This document shows, piece by piece, positions 46,070 to 54,771 of a DNA stretch of 64,000 nucleotides. The notes beneath the pieces were generated by a model. That model made no database searches and was not told the DNA's origin. It worked only from the letters and a program-made list of their open reading frames with translations. The translations under genes were made by a program, and so were the position numbers. Positions within the stretch are counted from its first letter, which is position 1; each line of letters opens with the position of its first letter. This stretch comes from Thermoflexus hugenholtzii JAD2 (GTDB taxonomy: Bacteria; Chloroflexota; Dehalococcoidia; UBA2979), in NCBI GenBank assembly GCA_945903275.1, contig CAMDNW010000004.1, positions 62,001 to 126,000 on the forward strand, in the 5' to 3' direction.

Positions 46070-46480
46070 ATGCGATTCAAGCGCGCTGACCTGCCGGGCT
46101 TCCTGATTGCAGTGATCGCGCCGCCGTTGCTGACGGTGCTGTTCTTCCGCGCGTTCGATGTCTTCGACCATCGCGGCACACCGCTGCTCGGCATCATGTC
46201 GTTGAACCTTGCGGTGTGCGGAGGGTTGCTGGCGATGTTCACGCGGTTCGTGCGCAACTGGTACTGGCCACTCGCGTGCGTGCTGGTACTCGGGGTCGCT
46301 GTCATCGGCGTGATCTGGATGCAGTCGCAGGGGACGGGAGACAGCGGCCCCGCGACCGCACTGAAGTGGATCGGCCTGCTCGCCTTCTTCGCGGCCAACC
46401 TCACGGTTGGCGTGCAGGTGTTGATCCACGGCTTGCTGCCGTTGGTCGACCGACGCGCCGAACGGCGCGCCCGCTCGTGA
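46070..46480 (+). CDS. Small four-helix membrane protein, unknown function
   Basis: A 136-residue protein with about four hydrophobic segments (FLIAVIAPPLLTVLFFRAF; GIMSLNLAVCGGLLAMF; WPLACVLVLGVAVIGVIWM; IGLLAFFAANLTVGVQVLI) and a basic tail. I do not recognise a family. The second of two close ATGs was chosen because GAAGGA lies nine bases upstream. It is 17 bases after the SDR gene and 13 before the next, suggesting an operon. Confidence 0.75.
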   Translation: MRFKRADLPGFLIAVIAPPLLTVLFFRAFDVFDHRGTPLLGIMSLNLAVCGGLLAMFTRFVRNWYWPLACVLVLGVAVIGVIWMQSQGTGDSGPATALKWIGLLAFFAANLTVGVQVLIHGLLPLVDRRAERRARS

Positions 46481-46493
46481 ACACGGCGCAAGG

Positions 46494-47480
46494 ATGAGAG
46501 ACGGGCTGCCACGGGACGAGCGCGCCGCGCTGACGATGCTTGCCGCGTGGATGGGTGAGCGGTTCTTCCGCACGTTCCGGCCGGCTCCGGACAGCGACCG
46601 CGGCCCCTTCGATGCGCTACTGATGCAGCGCGACCTGCGCGTCGGCATCACGATCGGCCTGCTCTGGGACGACGGCGAGACGCCGGGTGTTCCAATGCTC
46701 GAAGCCGCGGTGGGCGGTGACCTTGAGGCCGCAAGCGATACCGGCGCCTACGTGCTCTGGGTACCGCCGAGGTCTGGCGTCACCGAGCGCGAGCCGGCTG
46801 CGTCCGATCTGCGGTTACTTGTCTCGCGTGGCCTCGGTGGGTTGCAGCCTGGCGAGCGGCGCGAAGTGCGCATCCCGGCGATCCTGCGCCTCGCCAAAAT
46901 CGATGCAGGCGGCTCGTACATTTCCGTCACGGGCGGGCTGGCATCGGAGTGGACGCATCTGTCCGAAAACGTCCCCGGCGCGTTCCACCTCGACTCTCGC
47001 GACATCCACCGGCTACCCAAGGAGGAAGCTGAGCGCGAGATTTTGATCGCCGCAATCCGCGACCGCGCCCACCGCCTTGAGGTAGGTGAGTTCACCGCCG
47101 TCGAGGTCCACGACTACTGGCTCGTCTCACGGCTGTCCGGCACTGAGCCGCGCGGCCTCACCATCATCGGGGCGCATGAGGCCTTCGACAGTTCCGACGC
47201 CGCCGCGGTGCGCCGCCTGCTGCGCGCGCACGTCAAGCGTGCCGAGGAGCAGCGTTACAACGGCACCGCCGATCTGACCGCATTGCTGCTGGTCGGCTCC
47301 TACGCGCACATCGGCGACGAGCGCGTCACCGCAGGGCTGCGCGGCATGAATCCCTCAGCGTATGGCGGCATCGATCTCGTCGCGCTGGTCGCTGACGGAC
47401 TCGTGCGGCAGGTGCTGCAACCGCGCTCGCTGCCATGGGAATCACCGGCACCTACACCGATACCGCCTGCCGCGACCTAA
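46494..47480 (+). CDS. Hypothetical protein, unknown function
   Basis: A 328-residue soluble protein with no domain I recognise. It appears alpha/beta with segments such as VGITIGLLWDDGETPG, LRLLVSRGLGGLQPGERREV, and LTALLLVGSYAHIGDERV near the end. It has no signal peptide or membrane helix and ends in a Pro-rich tail. Position in the SDR operon is the only clue. It overlaps the end of the convergent RDD gene by four bases. Confidence 0.7.
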   Translation: MRDGLPRDERAALTMLAAWMGERFFRTFRPAPDSDRGPFDALLMQRDLRVGITIGLLWDDGETPGVPMLEAAVGGDLEAASDTGAYVLWVPPRSGVTEREPAASDLRLLVSRGLGGLQPGERREVRIPAILRLAKIDAGGSYISVTGGLASEWTHLSENVPGAFHLDSRDIHRLPKEEAEREILIAAIRDRAHRLEVGEFTAVEVHDYWLVSRLSGTEPRGLTIIGAHEAFDSSDAAAVRRLLRAHVKRAEEQRYNGTADLTALLLVGSYAHIGDERVTAGLRGMNPSAYGGIDLVALVADGLVRQVLQPRSLPWESPAPTPIPPAAT

Positions 47481-48100
47481 CGGCGTAGTTCGCTGGCCTC
47501 ACTGCGGTCGGAGGCCTCACGCCGTACGCGCACGACCCAAGTCTTGGCGAAGCGATCGTGCAGCGTGCGCCTCTCGCTGTCCCACGAGGCGAGCGCGTAG
47601 CCGAGCCAGAACGGTACCTCGCTCAATACCGACCAGAGTGCGCGCACCAATCCACGCTGTGCCCCGGGCGGCTGACCGGCGGCATCGATGGTACGGAGGC
47701 CCAGCGCACGCTTCCCGGGCGACCAGCCGAGCGCGTTCCAAAGCCAGCGGAAGAGCACCGTCAACACCATGTTCGCTATCACGAAACTGGGAGTGAGCAT
47801 CTGGTTCAAGCGGAACGCCTCCCCAGCCGCAGTCGCAGGCGGAGGCGGTACGTACACGATGCCGATGGCCACCAGCACAGGAATGATGAACAGTCCCACG
47901 GCGAGCGCAAACACGAGCTGGTCGATGACAAAGCCCGCCACGCGCAGCAGGTATGGCGCGGGCACGAGGCCGAGTGACGCGAACTCACTCGTACCGCCGC
48001 CCGCAGCCGTCCGATGTCCTCCGAGCGCGCCGTCTCCGTGCCATGACGGTCCCGGGCGACCGAGCGGCTCGCGCTCTCGTGGGTGCGTCTCACTGACCAC
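47477..48100 (-). CDS. RDD family membrane protein
   Basis: A 207-residue protein starting at the GTG at 48100, where GGGAGG lies six bases upstream; a longer frame to 48160 exists. After a hydrophilic N-terminus, YLLRVAGFVIDQLVFALAVG opens the RDD domain (R-x3-F-x-I-D-x-L), followed by two more hydrophobic segments and an aromatic GWSPGKRALGLRTID motif that is typical of the family. RDD proteins are ill-defined membrane proteins, sometimes Na+(Li+)/H+ exchangers. Confidence 0.85.
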   Translation of the reverse strand: MVSETHPREREPLGRPGPSWHGDGALGGHRTAAGGGTSEFASLGLVPAPYLLRVAGFVIDQLVFALAVGLFIIPVLVAIGIVYVPPPPATAAGEAFRLNQMLTPSFVIANMVLTVLFRWLWNALGWSPGKRALGLRTIDAAGQPPGAQRGLVRALWSVLSEVPFWLGYALASWDSERRTLHDRFAKTWVVRVRREASDRSEASELRR

Positions 48101-48842
48101 GGGCGGCCTCCCTGATGTGCGCATCGAGATGTTCGAGCCGTCCGGTGATGGCGGCGTCACTTGTCAGCATGCCCACAACGAGCCGCCCGAGCACCGCGGC
48201 GGCGTCTCCCGGCAGCACCGGCTCGAGCGTGCCTGCCTCGGCATCCACCCATGTGGTGGTACCGACGACGAGGGCATCGACACCGACAGACTGGGGAAGG
48301 AGTTCCTCGGCGAGCGAGCGGGCAAGATTCAAGGCGGCCGCCTGCGCCGCAGCGTAGGCAGCCGCACCCGCAAGGCCAGCCTCGGCGGCCTCGTGGACGA
48401 TGAGGAGCACACGGCCGCCACCAGTGCGGCGGAACTCGTCGGCAGCAGCGCGCACGGCGAACAGATGGGCGTAGGCGTTCACGGTCATCACTTGCTGGAT
48501 ATCCGAGTCAGTCGTCCGGCCCAACGGCGCAGCGAAGAAACGATCTGGGGCGCTCACAAGGATGTCTAAACCACCAAGTTCCTTCGTCACCTGCCGCGTC
48601 GAGACCTTCACATTCTGGCCGAGGGTGACGTCGAAGGCGTAGGTCGCCGCCACCCGGCCGGCAGCCTCTAGTTCGCGCTGAATGCGCTTGGCGACTAGCA
48701 CGCCCTCATCGGCGCGCATAGTGGCCAGACCGACATCAGCGCCTGCCGCGCCGAGCGCGCGCGCGATCGCGGCGCCCACGGGTGTCTCCACACCCACGAC
48801 CAGCGCCTTGCGGCCAACCAGTGGCAATACGGATTCCTGCAT
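48090..48842 (-). CDS. SDR-fold protein with degenerate active site
   Basis: A 250-residue Rossmann-fold protein. The dinucleotide region reads LVVGVETPVGAAIARAL rather than T-G-x3-G-x-G. The catalytic Y-x3-K is A-Y-A-A-A-Q, with Gln in place of Lys, and the preceding strand has His-Glu where the Ser is expected. It may bind cofactor poorly and lack activity. It overlaps the RDD start by 11 bases. Confidence 0.8.
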   Translation of the reverse strand: MQESVLPLVGRKALVVGVETPVGAAIARALGAAGADVGLATMRADEGVLVAKRIQRELEAAGRVAATYAFDVTLGQNVKVSTRQVTKELGGLDILVSAPDRFFAAPLGRTTDSDIQQVMTVNAYAHLFAVRAAADEFRRTGGGRVLLIVHEAAEAGLAGAAAYAAAQAAALNLARSLAEELLPQSVGVDALVVGTTTWVDAEAGTLEPVLPGDAAAVLGRLVVGMLTSDAAITGRLEHLDAHIREAARGQ

Positions 48843-48851
48843 TCATCGATC

Positions 48852-48995
48852 CTAGACCATGGCACGCTCCGCCGTGACCACGTCCGATGCTGAGATTGCG
48901 GAAAAGTCAGCATCGACCACCGGCAGCCCGCCGAACAATGCCACCACCCCGCGCCGCGAGAGCACCTAGCCGATCAGCGCGTCGTCGTTGTCCAT
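48852..48995 (-). pseudogene. Short amber-interrupted reading frame with good ribosome site
   Basis: GGAGG lies six bases before an ATG at 48995 that starts M-D-N-D-D-A-L-I-G, then TAG (48966-48968), then VLSRRGVVALFGGLPVVDAD continuing in frame to 48852. The first half resembles the N-terminus of Tat-type secreted proteins (L-S-R-R, then a hydrophobic run). I judge it the 5' end of a lost exported-protein gene, but the parent family is a guess. Confidence 0.4.
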
Positions 48996-49129
48996 TGTCG
49001 TGCCTCCGCAGGGCTTCAGTGTTTTACCAAGCTCAGCAACCATTCCCGCTCGAGGTGCTAACCGCCTGCAATCCCAGATGCTAACGCTATGAGACGTGTT
49101 GTAAGAGGGCGACTCGCTATTATCGATTC

Positions 49130-49801
49130 ATGCCAACGCGCGAAGACTTGGTTCAGGCGATCATGGCGGACGACCCCGAGTCGGTAGCGGAAATCCTCTC
49201 CGCTGACCCCGCACTGGCCGTTGCCAACATCGAGACTTCTCCACTGCTGCTGGCGATTTATCGCAGCCGCCGTGAGTCGGTTGACGCGCTACTGGCCGCG
49301 CATCCTCCGCTCACGCCCAACGAGGCTGCCGCGCTGGGCAACACGGCGGCGTTACGAGCGCATCTTGACGCGCAGCCGCGCCTCGCGATGGAGTTCGACG
49401 ACGACGGTTACACCCTGCTGCATCGTGCCGCGTGGTTCGGGCATATCGAGGCGTCCACGTTACTGCTCGATCGCGGGGCAGATGCGGGCGCGATTGCGTT
49501 CAACGCCGCCGAACACACACCGCTACACGCTGCAGTACACCGGCACCACAGCGATCTTGCCGAACTGCTGCTCTCCCGAGGCTCGCCAGCGAATGCGCAG
49601 CAGACTGGCGGCCTGACCGCGCTGCACATCGCCGCGTACCTCGGCGACGAGGATTTTGCGGTGATGCTGATCGAGTGCGGCGCCAGCGCGACCATTGAAA
49701 CTGATGACGGTAAAACGCCGGGGGATATCGCGTACCTCCACGGGCACGATGTGCTCGCCACGCTGCTGGAAGTGGTCGCAGGGGGCGGAAGCGCGGCATA
49801 G
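49130..49801 (+). CDS. Ankyrin-repeat protein
   Basis: A 223-residue protein of about six ankyrin repeats. Clear ones begin GYTLLHRAAWFGHIEASTLL, EHTPLHAAVHRHHSDLAELL, and GLTALHIAAYLGDEDFAVML. A final K-T-P-G-D-I-A cap repeat follows. It has no signal peptide. Such solenoids mediate protein-protein contacts. No obvious partner gene lies nearby. Confidence 0.92.
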   Translation: MPTREDLVQAIMADDPESVAEILSADPALAVANIETSPLLLAIYRSRRESVDALLAAHPPLTPNEAAALGNTAALRAHLDAQPRLAMEFDDDGYTLLHRAAWFGHIEASTLLLDRGADAGAIAFNAAEHTPLHAAVHRHHSDLAELLLSRGSPANAQQTGGLTALHIAAYLGDEDFAVMLIECGASATIETDDGKTPGDIAYLHGHDVLATLLEVVAGGGSAA

Positions 49802-49868
49802 CGTGCGCCTGAACAGCCACGCGAGGTTCCCGATGATCCGCAGGTCGTTGCCGCCACGATGAATATCG

Positions 49869-50003
49869 ATGCGGCTGTGGCGACTGCTCGCGTGGACGGC
49901 CAGCGTGAACTTGGAGCTACTCGCGGTGGCGACAGTGCTGAGCCGGTCGCCGGAAGCCTCGGAGGCTATGCAACGGCTGCTGATGCTCTACGAGCTGGGC
50001 TAG
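49869..50003 (+). CDS. Possible 44-residue hydrophobic peptide
   Basis: A short frame, MRLWRLLAWTASVNLELLAV then a polar tail ending in LMLYELG, could form one membrane helix. It has no ribosome site and no known relatives, and it lies between convergent genes, so it may be accidental. Confidence 0.2.
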   Translation: MRLWRLLAWTASVNLELLAVATVLSRSPEASEAMQRLLMLYELG

Positions 50004-50629
50004 CCGCGGACGGCGCGCGCTACCTCGCGGGCGAGGGCACCCGCACCGCGGCGGCTCACGGTCATCGTCTTGTCGCGGTACTCGGGGCGGGTGAACTGCA
50101 ACGAGACGCGGTGTTCGAGGGGCGTCGAGGCCCACACGACGATCAGGTCGGCGGCATCAGCCCAGGCGCGTGCCTGTGCCGGGGGGCGCGTGGTGGTGCC
50201 GTCGACGACGCTTAACTCCACTCCGGAGCCCGTGAGACCGCGCCGCAGTTCATCGTGCGCGCCCGGGACGCCGCCGAGCAGCAGCAGGCGTTGCTTGCCA
50301 GCACGCACCAGCGCCCGACCCAGTTCGCGGATCGCGGGCGCGGTACGGCCACCCTCGCAAATCTCGCAGGCGTTGCGATCTACGATGGCAAGCGGGCGTG
50401 TGTCCGCGATGAGAGCCGGGAGGCAATCGCTCGTACCGCAGCAGCGCGCGACTCCGGAAGCGATGGCAGCCTCGGCGGCCTCGCGCTTGGAGGCGGTGAG
50501 ATTCTTCTTACGCGGGTTCGTGAGTTTGGCGGCCTCGAGCGCCGCGCGGCCGATACGCTGCGCCGCCTCGGAGCAGAAGCCGAGTTCGAGCAGCAAAGCG
50601 GCAATCGGGATGTCTGGTGTGGCCGTCAC
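50000..50629 (-). CDS. Hypothetical protein with Cys-rich N-terminal region and DUF2325-like end
   Basis: A 209-residue protein. The helical N-terminal part contains G-V-A-R-C-C-G-T-S-D-C-L and DRNACEICEGG, giving five to six cysteines that could bind a metal. The C-terminal part reads LLLLGGVPGAHDELRRGL, VELSVVDGTTTR, and ADLIVVWASTPLEHRVS, resembling DUF2325-type Rossmann domains. The function is unknown. Confidence 0.7.
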   Translation of the reverse strand: MTATPDIPIAALLLELGFCSEAAQRIGRAALEAAKLTNPRKKNLTASKREAAEAAIASGVARCCGTSDCLPALIADTRPLAIVDRNACEICEGGRTAPAIRELGRALVRAGKQRLLLLGGVPGAHDELRRGLTGSGVELSVVDGTTTRPPAQARAWADAADLIVVWASTPLEHRVSLQFTRPEYRDKTMTVSRRGAGALAREVARAVRG

Positions 50630-50671
50630 CGATCCAGCGTCGATGCGCCTCGTGGCCGCGTCAAACGCGGA

Positions 50672-51073
50672 TCAAACCGGGTCGGCGAGGCGCGTGGCCT
50701 GCCAGGCGGAACAGCGCCATTCGCCACTGCTCTCCACCCAGACACTGGTGAAGCGAGTATCGAGGTGCGTCACCTCGCCTCGGGGGTTCATCTCCTGATG
50801 CGCGCGGCCGGACAGCACCAGCACGCCGGGGTAGGTGCGGAACTCGACCTCGGGCAGTTCGTACACGATGTAGCGGCGACCACCCGTGCGGAACGACTCA
50901 AGCCAGTCGGCACGTGAGTCGACGCGGGCGTTACTGGCGTGAGTGTAGGTGTATTCCGGCGCGAGCAAGCGATCGAGCGCATCGGCGTCACCGCTCATGG
51001 TGCCGACGAGCCAGCGCTGTACTGCTGCCAGCACCTCGCGTTCTGCCTCAGTGTGCGCGTTGCCAGTAGTCAT
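50672..51073 (-). CDS. SnoaL-like / DUF4440 NTF2-fold protein
   Basis: A 133-residue NTF2-like protein: V-Q-R-W-L-V-G-T-M-S-G-D-A-D-A-L-D-R-L-L-A, then F-R-T-G-G-R-R-Y-I-V-Y, and a C-terminal FTSVWVESSGEWRCSAWQAT, the family's standard final strand. Enzymatic or binding functions in this fold are diverse. Its ATG overlaps the TAA of a small frameshifted reading frame upstream. Confidence 0.85.
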   Translation of the reverse strand: MTTGNAHTEAEREVLAAVQRWLVGTMSGDADALDRLLAPEYTYTHASNARVDSRADWLESFRTGGRRYIVYELPEVEFRTYPGVLVLSGRAHQEMNPRGEVTHLDTRFTSVWVESSGEWRCSAWQATRLADPV

Positions 51074-51245
51074 TACGCCCTCGCCGTCACGAGATCGGGC
51101 GGCACTGGGGCCGTCGTGCCGCCCGCGGTGAAGAGCCGGACAGGGAATTCGGCCACGCCCGTATCCGCCTCGCGAGCCGCTGTTCGTCGGCAGATTATGG
51201 CTTTACCACCACCAACCCCACAAGGCCAGTAGTTGTGTTGGCCAT
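51073..51245 (-). pseudogene. Possible small gene split by a frameshift
   Basis: An ATG at 51245 gives MANTTTGLVGLVVV and then a stop; the neighbouring frame continues KAIICRRTAAREADTGVAEF and ends T-A-R-A-stop directly on the SnoaL-like start (TAATG). The coding-like sequence and stop-start coupling suggest a former 58-residue gene. No family is recognised. Confidence 0.25.
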
Positions 51246-51288
51246 GTTTCTCGCTTCGTGCCGCACGGGGAGATACCCTAACTCAACG

Positions 51289-52035
51289 ATGGCCGCTGGA
51301 CTTGAAGACCTGTTCGGGCAGGAGACGCCCGGCGAGCCCGATGAGGCAGCCGGTGAGTTCCGCCGCGCCCTGGTAGTTGCCGCCCATCCTGACGATGCCG
51401 ATTTTGGGGCGGGCGGCACGGCAGCGCTGCTGGTGAAGGCTGGTTGGGATGTCCGCTACGTCATCGTGACGGATGGCTCGAAAGGCTCCGACGACCCCTC
51501 GTTCACCCCTGAGCGCCTCGTCACCACTCGCGAGGAAGAACAGCGCGTCGCCGCCGCCTACCTCGGCGTGGGGAGTGTGCGGTTCCTCGGATTTACCGAC
51601 GGCGAGTTGGTGTACTCGCGAGTGCTGTTAGGTGCGATCACCCGCGAAATCCGCGAGTTCCAGCCATTCGCGGTCTACACTCACGACCCTGAGCCGGTGG
51701 TGATCAATAACGCGTTTGTGAACCACTCCGACCATCGCATCAGCGGCCTCGCGACCGTGGACGCGGTCTACCCGACCGCGCGCGACAGGCTGAACTTCCC
51801 CGAACACCTCATCGATGGTCTGCCTACTCACAAGGTCCGGGAGCTCTATCTCTGGGGCGCGAACCAACCGACGTTCGATGTCGATATCGGTGTCGTACTC
51901 GAAGATAAGATCGCGGCGTTGCTACTGCACGCGAGCCAGTTCGGCGAGGACATCGCGGATTTCGTGCGCAATCGCTGGCGCGATGAGCAGGGCCGTGCGG
52001 TCGAACGCTTCCGGCGCGTCGTGCTCTTCCGGTGA
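51289..52035 (+). CDS. PIG-L/LmbE family deacetylase
   Basis: A 248-residue zinc-dependent deacetylase. The motif VVAAHPDDADFGAGG has the zinc ligands (H-x-D-D), and the third ligand lies in NHSDHRISG. VTDGSKGSDDP and FLGFTDGELVYS are conserved substrate-site strands. Family members remove N-acetyl groups from sugar conjugates, such as GlcNAc-inositol in bacillithiol or mycothiol synthesis. The ATG at 51289 was chosen; the upstream extension is not family-like. Overlaps the Nudix gene by four bases. Confidence 0.92.
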   Translation: MAAGLEDLFGQETPGEPDEAAGEFRRALVVAAHPDDADFGAGGTAALLVKAGWDVRYVIVTDGSKGSDDPSFTPERLVTTREEEQRVAAAYLGVGSVRFLGFTDGELVYSRVLLGAITREIREFQPFAVYTHDPEPVVINNAFVNHSDHRISGLATVDAVYPTARDRLNFPEHLIDGLPTHKVRELYLWGANQPTFDVDIGVVLEDKIAALLLHASQFGEDIADFVRNRWRDEQGRAVERFRRVVLFR

Positions 52036-52526
52036 CCGCGAGGGGTACCGGCTTCTGCCCGAACTGCGGCACTGAGCTCGCCGACGGACCCGGGCTAGGA
52101 GGCCGCCCGCAGTGTCCCAACTGCATGTTCGTCCGCTACGAGAACCCAAAAGTTGCCACTGGTGTGGTCGCGGAGCGCGACGGGCACATCCTGCTCGTGC
52201 GCCGCAACCACGAGCCGATGCTCGGCAAGTGGTCGTTCCCCTCGGGCTTCGTCGATGCGGGCGAAGTGGTGGCCGAGGCTGCCATGCGGGAGACGTTCGA
52301 GGAGACTGGGGTGCAGGTGCGCATCGACCGACTGCTTGGCGTATACAGCAGCCGCGGGAGCGCGGTCGTCTTCATCGCCTACGCGGGCGCCATTGTCAGC
52401 GGCGAGCCGGTGGCCGGCGATGAGGCATTCGAGGTGGGCATGTTTCTACCGGAGAAACTCCCCGACCTCGCGTTCCCGCACGACCCGGCGATCGTTGCGA
52501 CGTGGCTCGCCAGCCGCGAGGTCTGA
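52032..52526 (+). CDS. Nudix hydrolase with N-terminal zinc ribbon
   Basis: A 164-residue protein. The zinc ribbon has FCPNCGTEL and P-Q-C-P-N-C-M-F, followed by the strand RYENPKVATGVV. The Nudix box reads GFVDAGEVVAEAAMRETFEETGV and fits G-x5-E-x7-R-E-U-x-E-E-x-G-U exactly. The zinc ribbon plus Nudix pattern resembles NudC-type NADH/RNA-cap hydrolases, but the SQPWPFPxS motif is not seen, so the substrate is open. Confidence 0.9.
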   Translation: MTARGTGFCPNCGTELADGPGLGGRPQCPNCMFVRYENPKVATGVVAERDGHILLVRRNHEPMLGKWSFPSGFVDAGEVVAEAAMRETFEETGVQVRIDRLLGVYSSRGSAVVFIAYAGAIVSGEPVAGDEAFEVGMFLPEKLPDLAFPHDPAIVATWLASREV

Positions 52527-52581
52527 CCGCGCCAGTTGTGAGTGCGGTACGCTGGATGGCACAAGTCTCGGGAGGCTCGCG

Positions 52582-53052
52582 ATGACCAGCGAACAGCCAG
52601 AACACGATCCTCAGGATGGCTCTACGGAGCAGGAATCCGCAGAGCAGCCAGCGAACCGGCGCCGCGGGACTGGCGGCGGGTTCGGCTGGGGCGATGGCAA
52701 CCGCGCCATGGCGGATCGACTGGTCGAGCGGGTCATCGACACCGCCAAGGCCGCGCGTGAGGCGGCTGACGCCGGGCGACCCGAGGTGGAGCGCCTTGTC
52801 CGTGAGGCACGCTCCGCCGCGGAAGGCGTCATCCCGTACGCCGAGCGCGCAGCACACGAGGCTGCCGCGTTCGTCAGTTCACACGAGCCTGAATTGAAGT
52901 CCGCCGTCGCCCGTGCCGCGCGCATTGCCGTACGCCTCGTGACTCCGCCCGCACTGCGCGAAGCGATCGACGAGGAACTCGCGAGAGAGCGTCAGGCCGA
53001 ACGGGAACGCGAGGCTGGCGATACTGTGTCGCCCTCACAAGACCGGGGCTAG
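52582..53052 (+). CDS. Hypothetical helical protein, Ala/Glu/Arg-rich
   Basis: A 156-residue protein beginning at the ATG at 52582, with GGGAGG eight bases upstream. The first 40 residues are charged and disordered. The rest is amphipathic helix (R-L-V-E-R-V-I-D-T-A-K-A-A-R-E-A, repeated ARSAAEGVIPYAERAAHEAA), like bacterial apolipoprotein- or phasin-type helical proteins. No domain is recognised. A longer frame from 52153 only overlaps the Nudix gene. Confidence 0.75.
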   Translation: MTSEQPEHDPQDGSTEQESAEQPANRRRGTGGGFGWGDGNRAMADRLVERVIDTAKAAREAADAGRPEVERLVREARSAAEGVIPYAERAAHEAAAFVSSHEPELKSAVARAARIAVRLVTPPALREAIDEELARERQAEREREAGDTVSPSQDRG

Positions 53053-53423
53053 TGGCCGACGCCCTGCTCCGTTTCTTCCGTCATCGACCGATCGAGCAGC
53101 GACTGCGCTTCGACCGCCGCCATACGAAGGCCGTCCATCGCAGTCACGGTAAGCCGGTAGTCGCCCAGATCCACGCTGGCGCCGACCGCCGGAATGCGCC
53201 CGAGCCGCTCCATGATGTAACCAGCGACGGTGTTGTACGGACCTTCGTCGGGATCGAGGTTGCGCGCGCCTAGCCGAAAGTCGGTCAGCATGCGCGCGAC
53301 ACGCGTGCGGCGCACAGTGACCAACGAGAACTCCGCCGCAACGAAGAACCCATTCGCAGGGACAAGCGCGATGATCGCGAGTAGACCGCTGCCGATGGCG
53401 AGCGCAGAACCTACAGGGTGAGA
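53049..53423 (-). pseudogene. CNNM/CorC (hemolysin-family) protein with its centre deleted
   Basis: In the frame opening at 53423, residues read S-A-L-A-I-G-S-G-L-L-A-I-I-A-L and N-G-F-F-V-A-A-E-F-S-L-V-T-V-R-R-T-R, the unmistakable start of CNNM-type (DUF21) transporters. Seven residues later comes NTVAGYIMERLGRIPAVG and LTVTAMDGLRMAAVEAQ, which is the C-terminal CorC/HlyC transporter-associated domain. About 300 residues, including the rest of DUF21 and both CBS domains, are missing. No ATG or GTG begins the frame before TTG at 53324. Confidence 0.8.
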
Positions 53424-53459
53424 TTACCAGCGATCAGCGTATACGATGTACGCGTTTGA

Positions 53460-54671
53460 TTAGCTTTCTCGGCCCAACCGTAGGCCGAGCACATCCGACA
53501 GTTCCAGTAAGGTGGGGATGGCCGTCTCGCCATGCAGCCGTCCAGCGACGATGCCCTCGGCGATCGCCGACAGCACTCCGATCGCACGCGGCGTATCGAA
53601 GTCGTCGTCCATTGCCTCCATGAACTCCAACCGGCGAGCTTGCACGCGCAGTCGATCCGGGGGGCCACCGGGGACATCGATGGCTCGGCGCAGCAGCGCC
53701 GCACGCTCTTCCCACTGTCCCAACTCCTCACTCGTCCAGTCGTGGTCGGCGCGGTAGTGCGTACCCAGCAAGCCGAGGCGGATCGCGTCCGGGGAGTAGC
53801 CGTCGGCGAGTAAGTCACTCACTTTCACGAGGTTGCCGAGCGACTTCGACATCTTCACGCCTTCGAGCATGAGCGTGCCGATGTGCATCCACGTCCCGAC
53901 ATAGGGCGTGGCGCCAGTCGCGCATTCCGTCTGCACGATCTCCGATTCGTGATGCGGGTATCGCAAGTCCTTACCGCCACCATGAATATCGATGCGATCA
54001 CCGAGGTTTGCACAGACCATCGCAGAACACTCGATATGCCAGCCGGGGCGGCCCTCACTCCACGGCGACGGCCAGTGCGCGTCGGCGTCGGTACACGGCT
54101 GCCAGAGCAGAAAATCGAGCGGGTCGCGCTTCAGGTGGCCCGGCTCGGCGGGGACGCTATCGCTCTGCGGTGGCGAAGTACGTAGCTGCTCACGCGTCCG
54201 CTGATTCAGTGCCCCGAAGCGCGGCGCCGTTGTCGCGTCGAAAAACACATAGCCATCGATGGCATACGCATGACCGCGCGTCATGAGCCGCTCGATCATC
54301 TGGATGATCTGCGGGATAGACTCGGACACGCGCGGGAACGCCATCGGGCGCTGCACGTTCAGCGCGTCCATCTCCTGGAGGTATACCCCGTGGTTGCGGT
54401 CGGTCAGTTCGGGGATGCTAATCCCCAGTTCGCGGGCCTTGCGCACCATGTCGTCATCGATGTCGGTGATGTTCTGGACGTGGCGCACCTCGTTGGACTG
54501 GAACTCGAGGTAGCGGTGGATAGTATCGAAGGCGACGAAAGTGAGCGCGTGGCCCAAGTGGCCGACGTCGTAGGGGGTGATGCCGCAGACATACATGCGC
54601 ACCACACCCGGTTCCAACGGCTCAAATGGGTCTTTACGACCGGTCAGCGAGTTGAAAATCTGCAACGACAA
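53460..54671 (-). CDS. cysS: Cysteinyl-tRNA synthetase-like protein, short
   Basis: A 403-residue class I synthetase. The N-terminus reads [20 protein letters not shown], with HLGH in place of HIGN, then [16 protein letters not shown]. Zinc-site segments are WHIECSAM and [10 protein letters not shown], and K-M-S-K-S is exact. Normal CysS is about 460 residues with an anticodon-binding tail, which is reduced here. The TPYD-x-x-HLGH form also occurs in MshC cysteine ligases of mycothiol synthesis, but the zinc segment is CysS-like. The genome should be checked for another cysS. Confidence 0.8.
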   Translation of the reverse strand: MSLQIFNSLTGRKDPFEPLEPGVVRMYVCGITPYDVGHLGHALTFVAFDTIHRYLEFQSNEVRHVQNITDIDDDMVRKARELGISIPELTDRNHGVYLQEMDALNVQRPMAFPRVSESIPQIIQMIERLMTRGHAYAIDGYVFFDATTAPRFGALNQRTREQLRTSPPQSDSVPAEPGHLKRDPLDFLLWQPCTDADAHWPSPWSEGRPGWHIECSAMVCANLGDRIDIHGGGKDLRYPHHESEIVQTECATGATPYVGTWMHIGTLMLEGVKMSKSLGNLVKVSDLLADGYSPDAIRLGLLGTHYRADHDWTSEELGQWEERAALLRRAIDVPGGPPDRLRVQARRLEFMEAMDDDFDTPRAIGVLSAIAEGIVAGRLHGETAIPTLLELSDVLGLRLGRES

Positions 54672-54771
54672 CGGCCCTTTCGCCCACCGGCGGAGCCGGT
54701 CATGCCCATCCTAGCATGGGTATTTACAGGCGATGGCGTCCGGCCGCCTCCGGCTCGGCTACACTGCGGCC

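Noticed and set aside
48859-48969. 36-residue plus-strand ORF MARSAVTTSDAE...
   Set aside because: It is opposite the amber-interrupted minus-strand frame, which has a strong ribosome site; the plus-strand frame has none.
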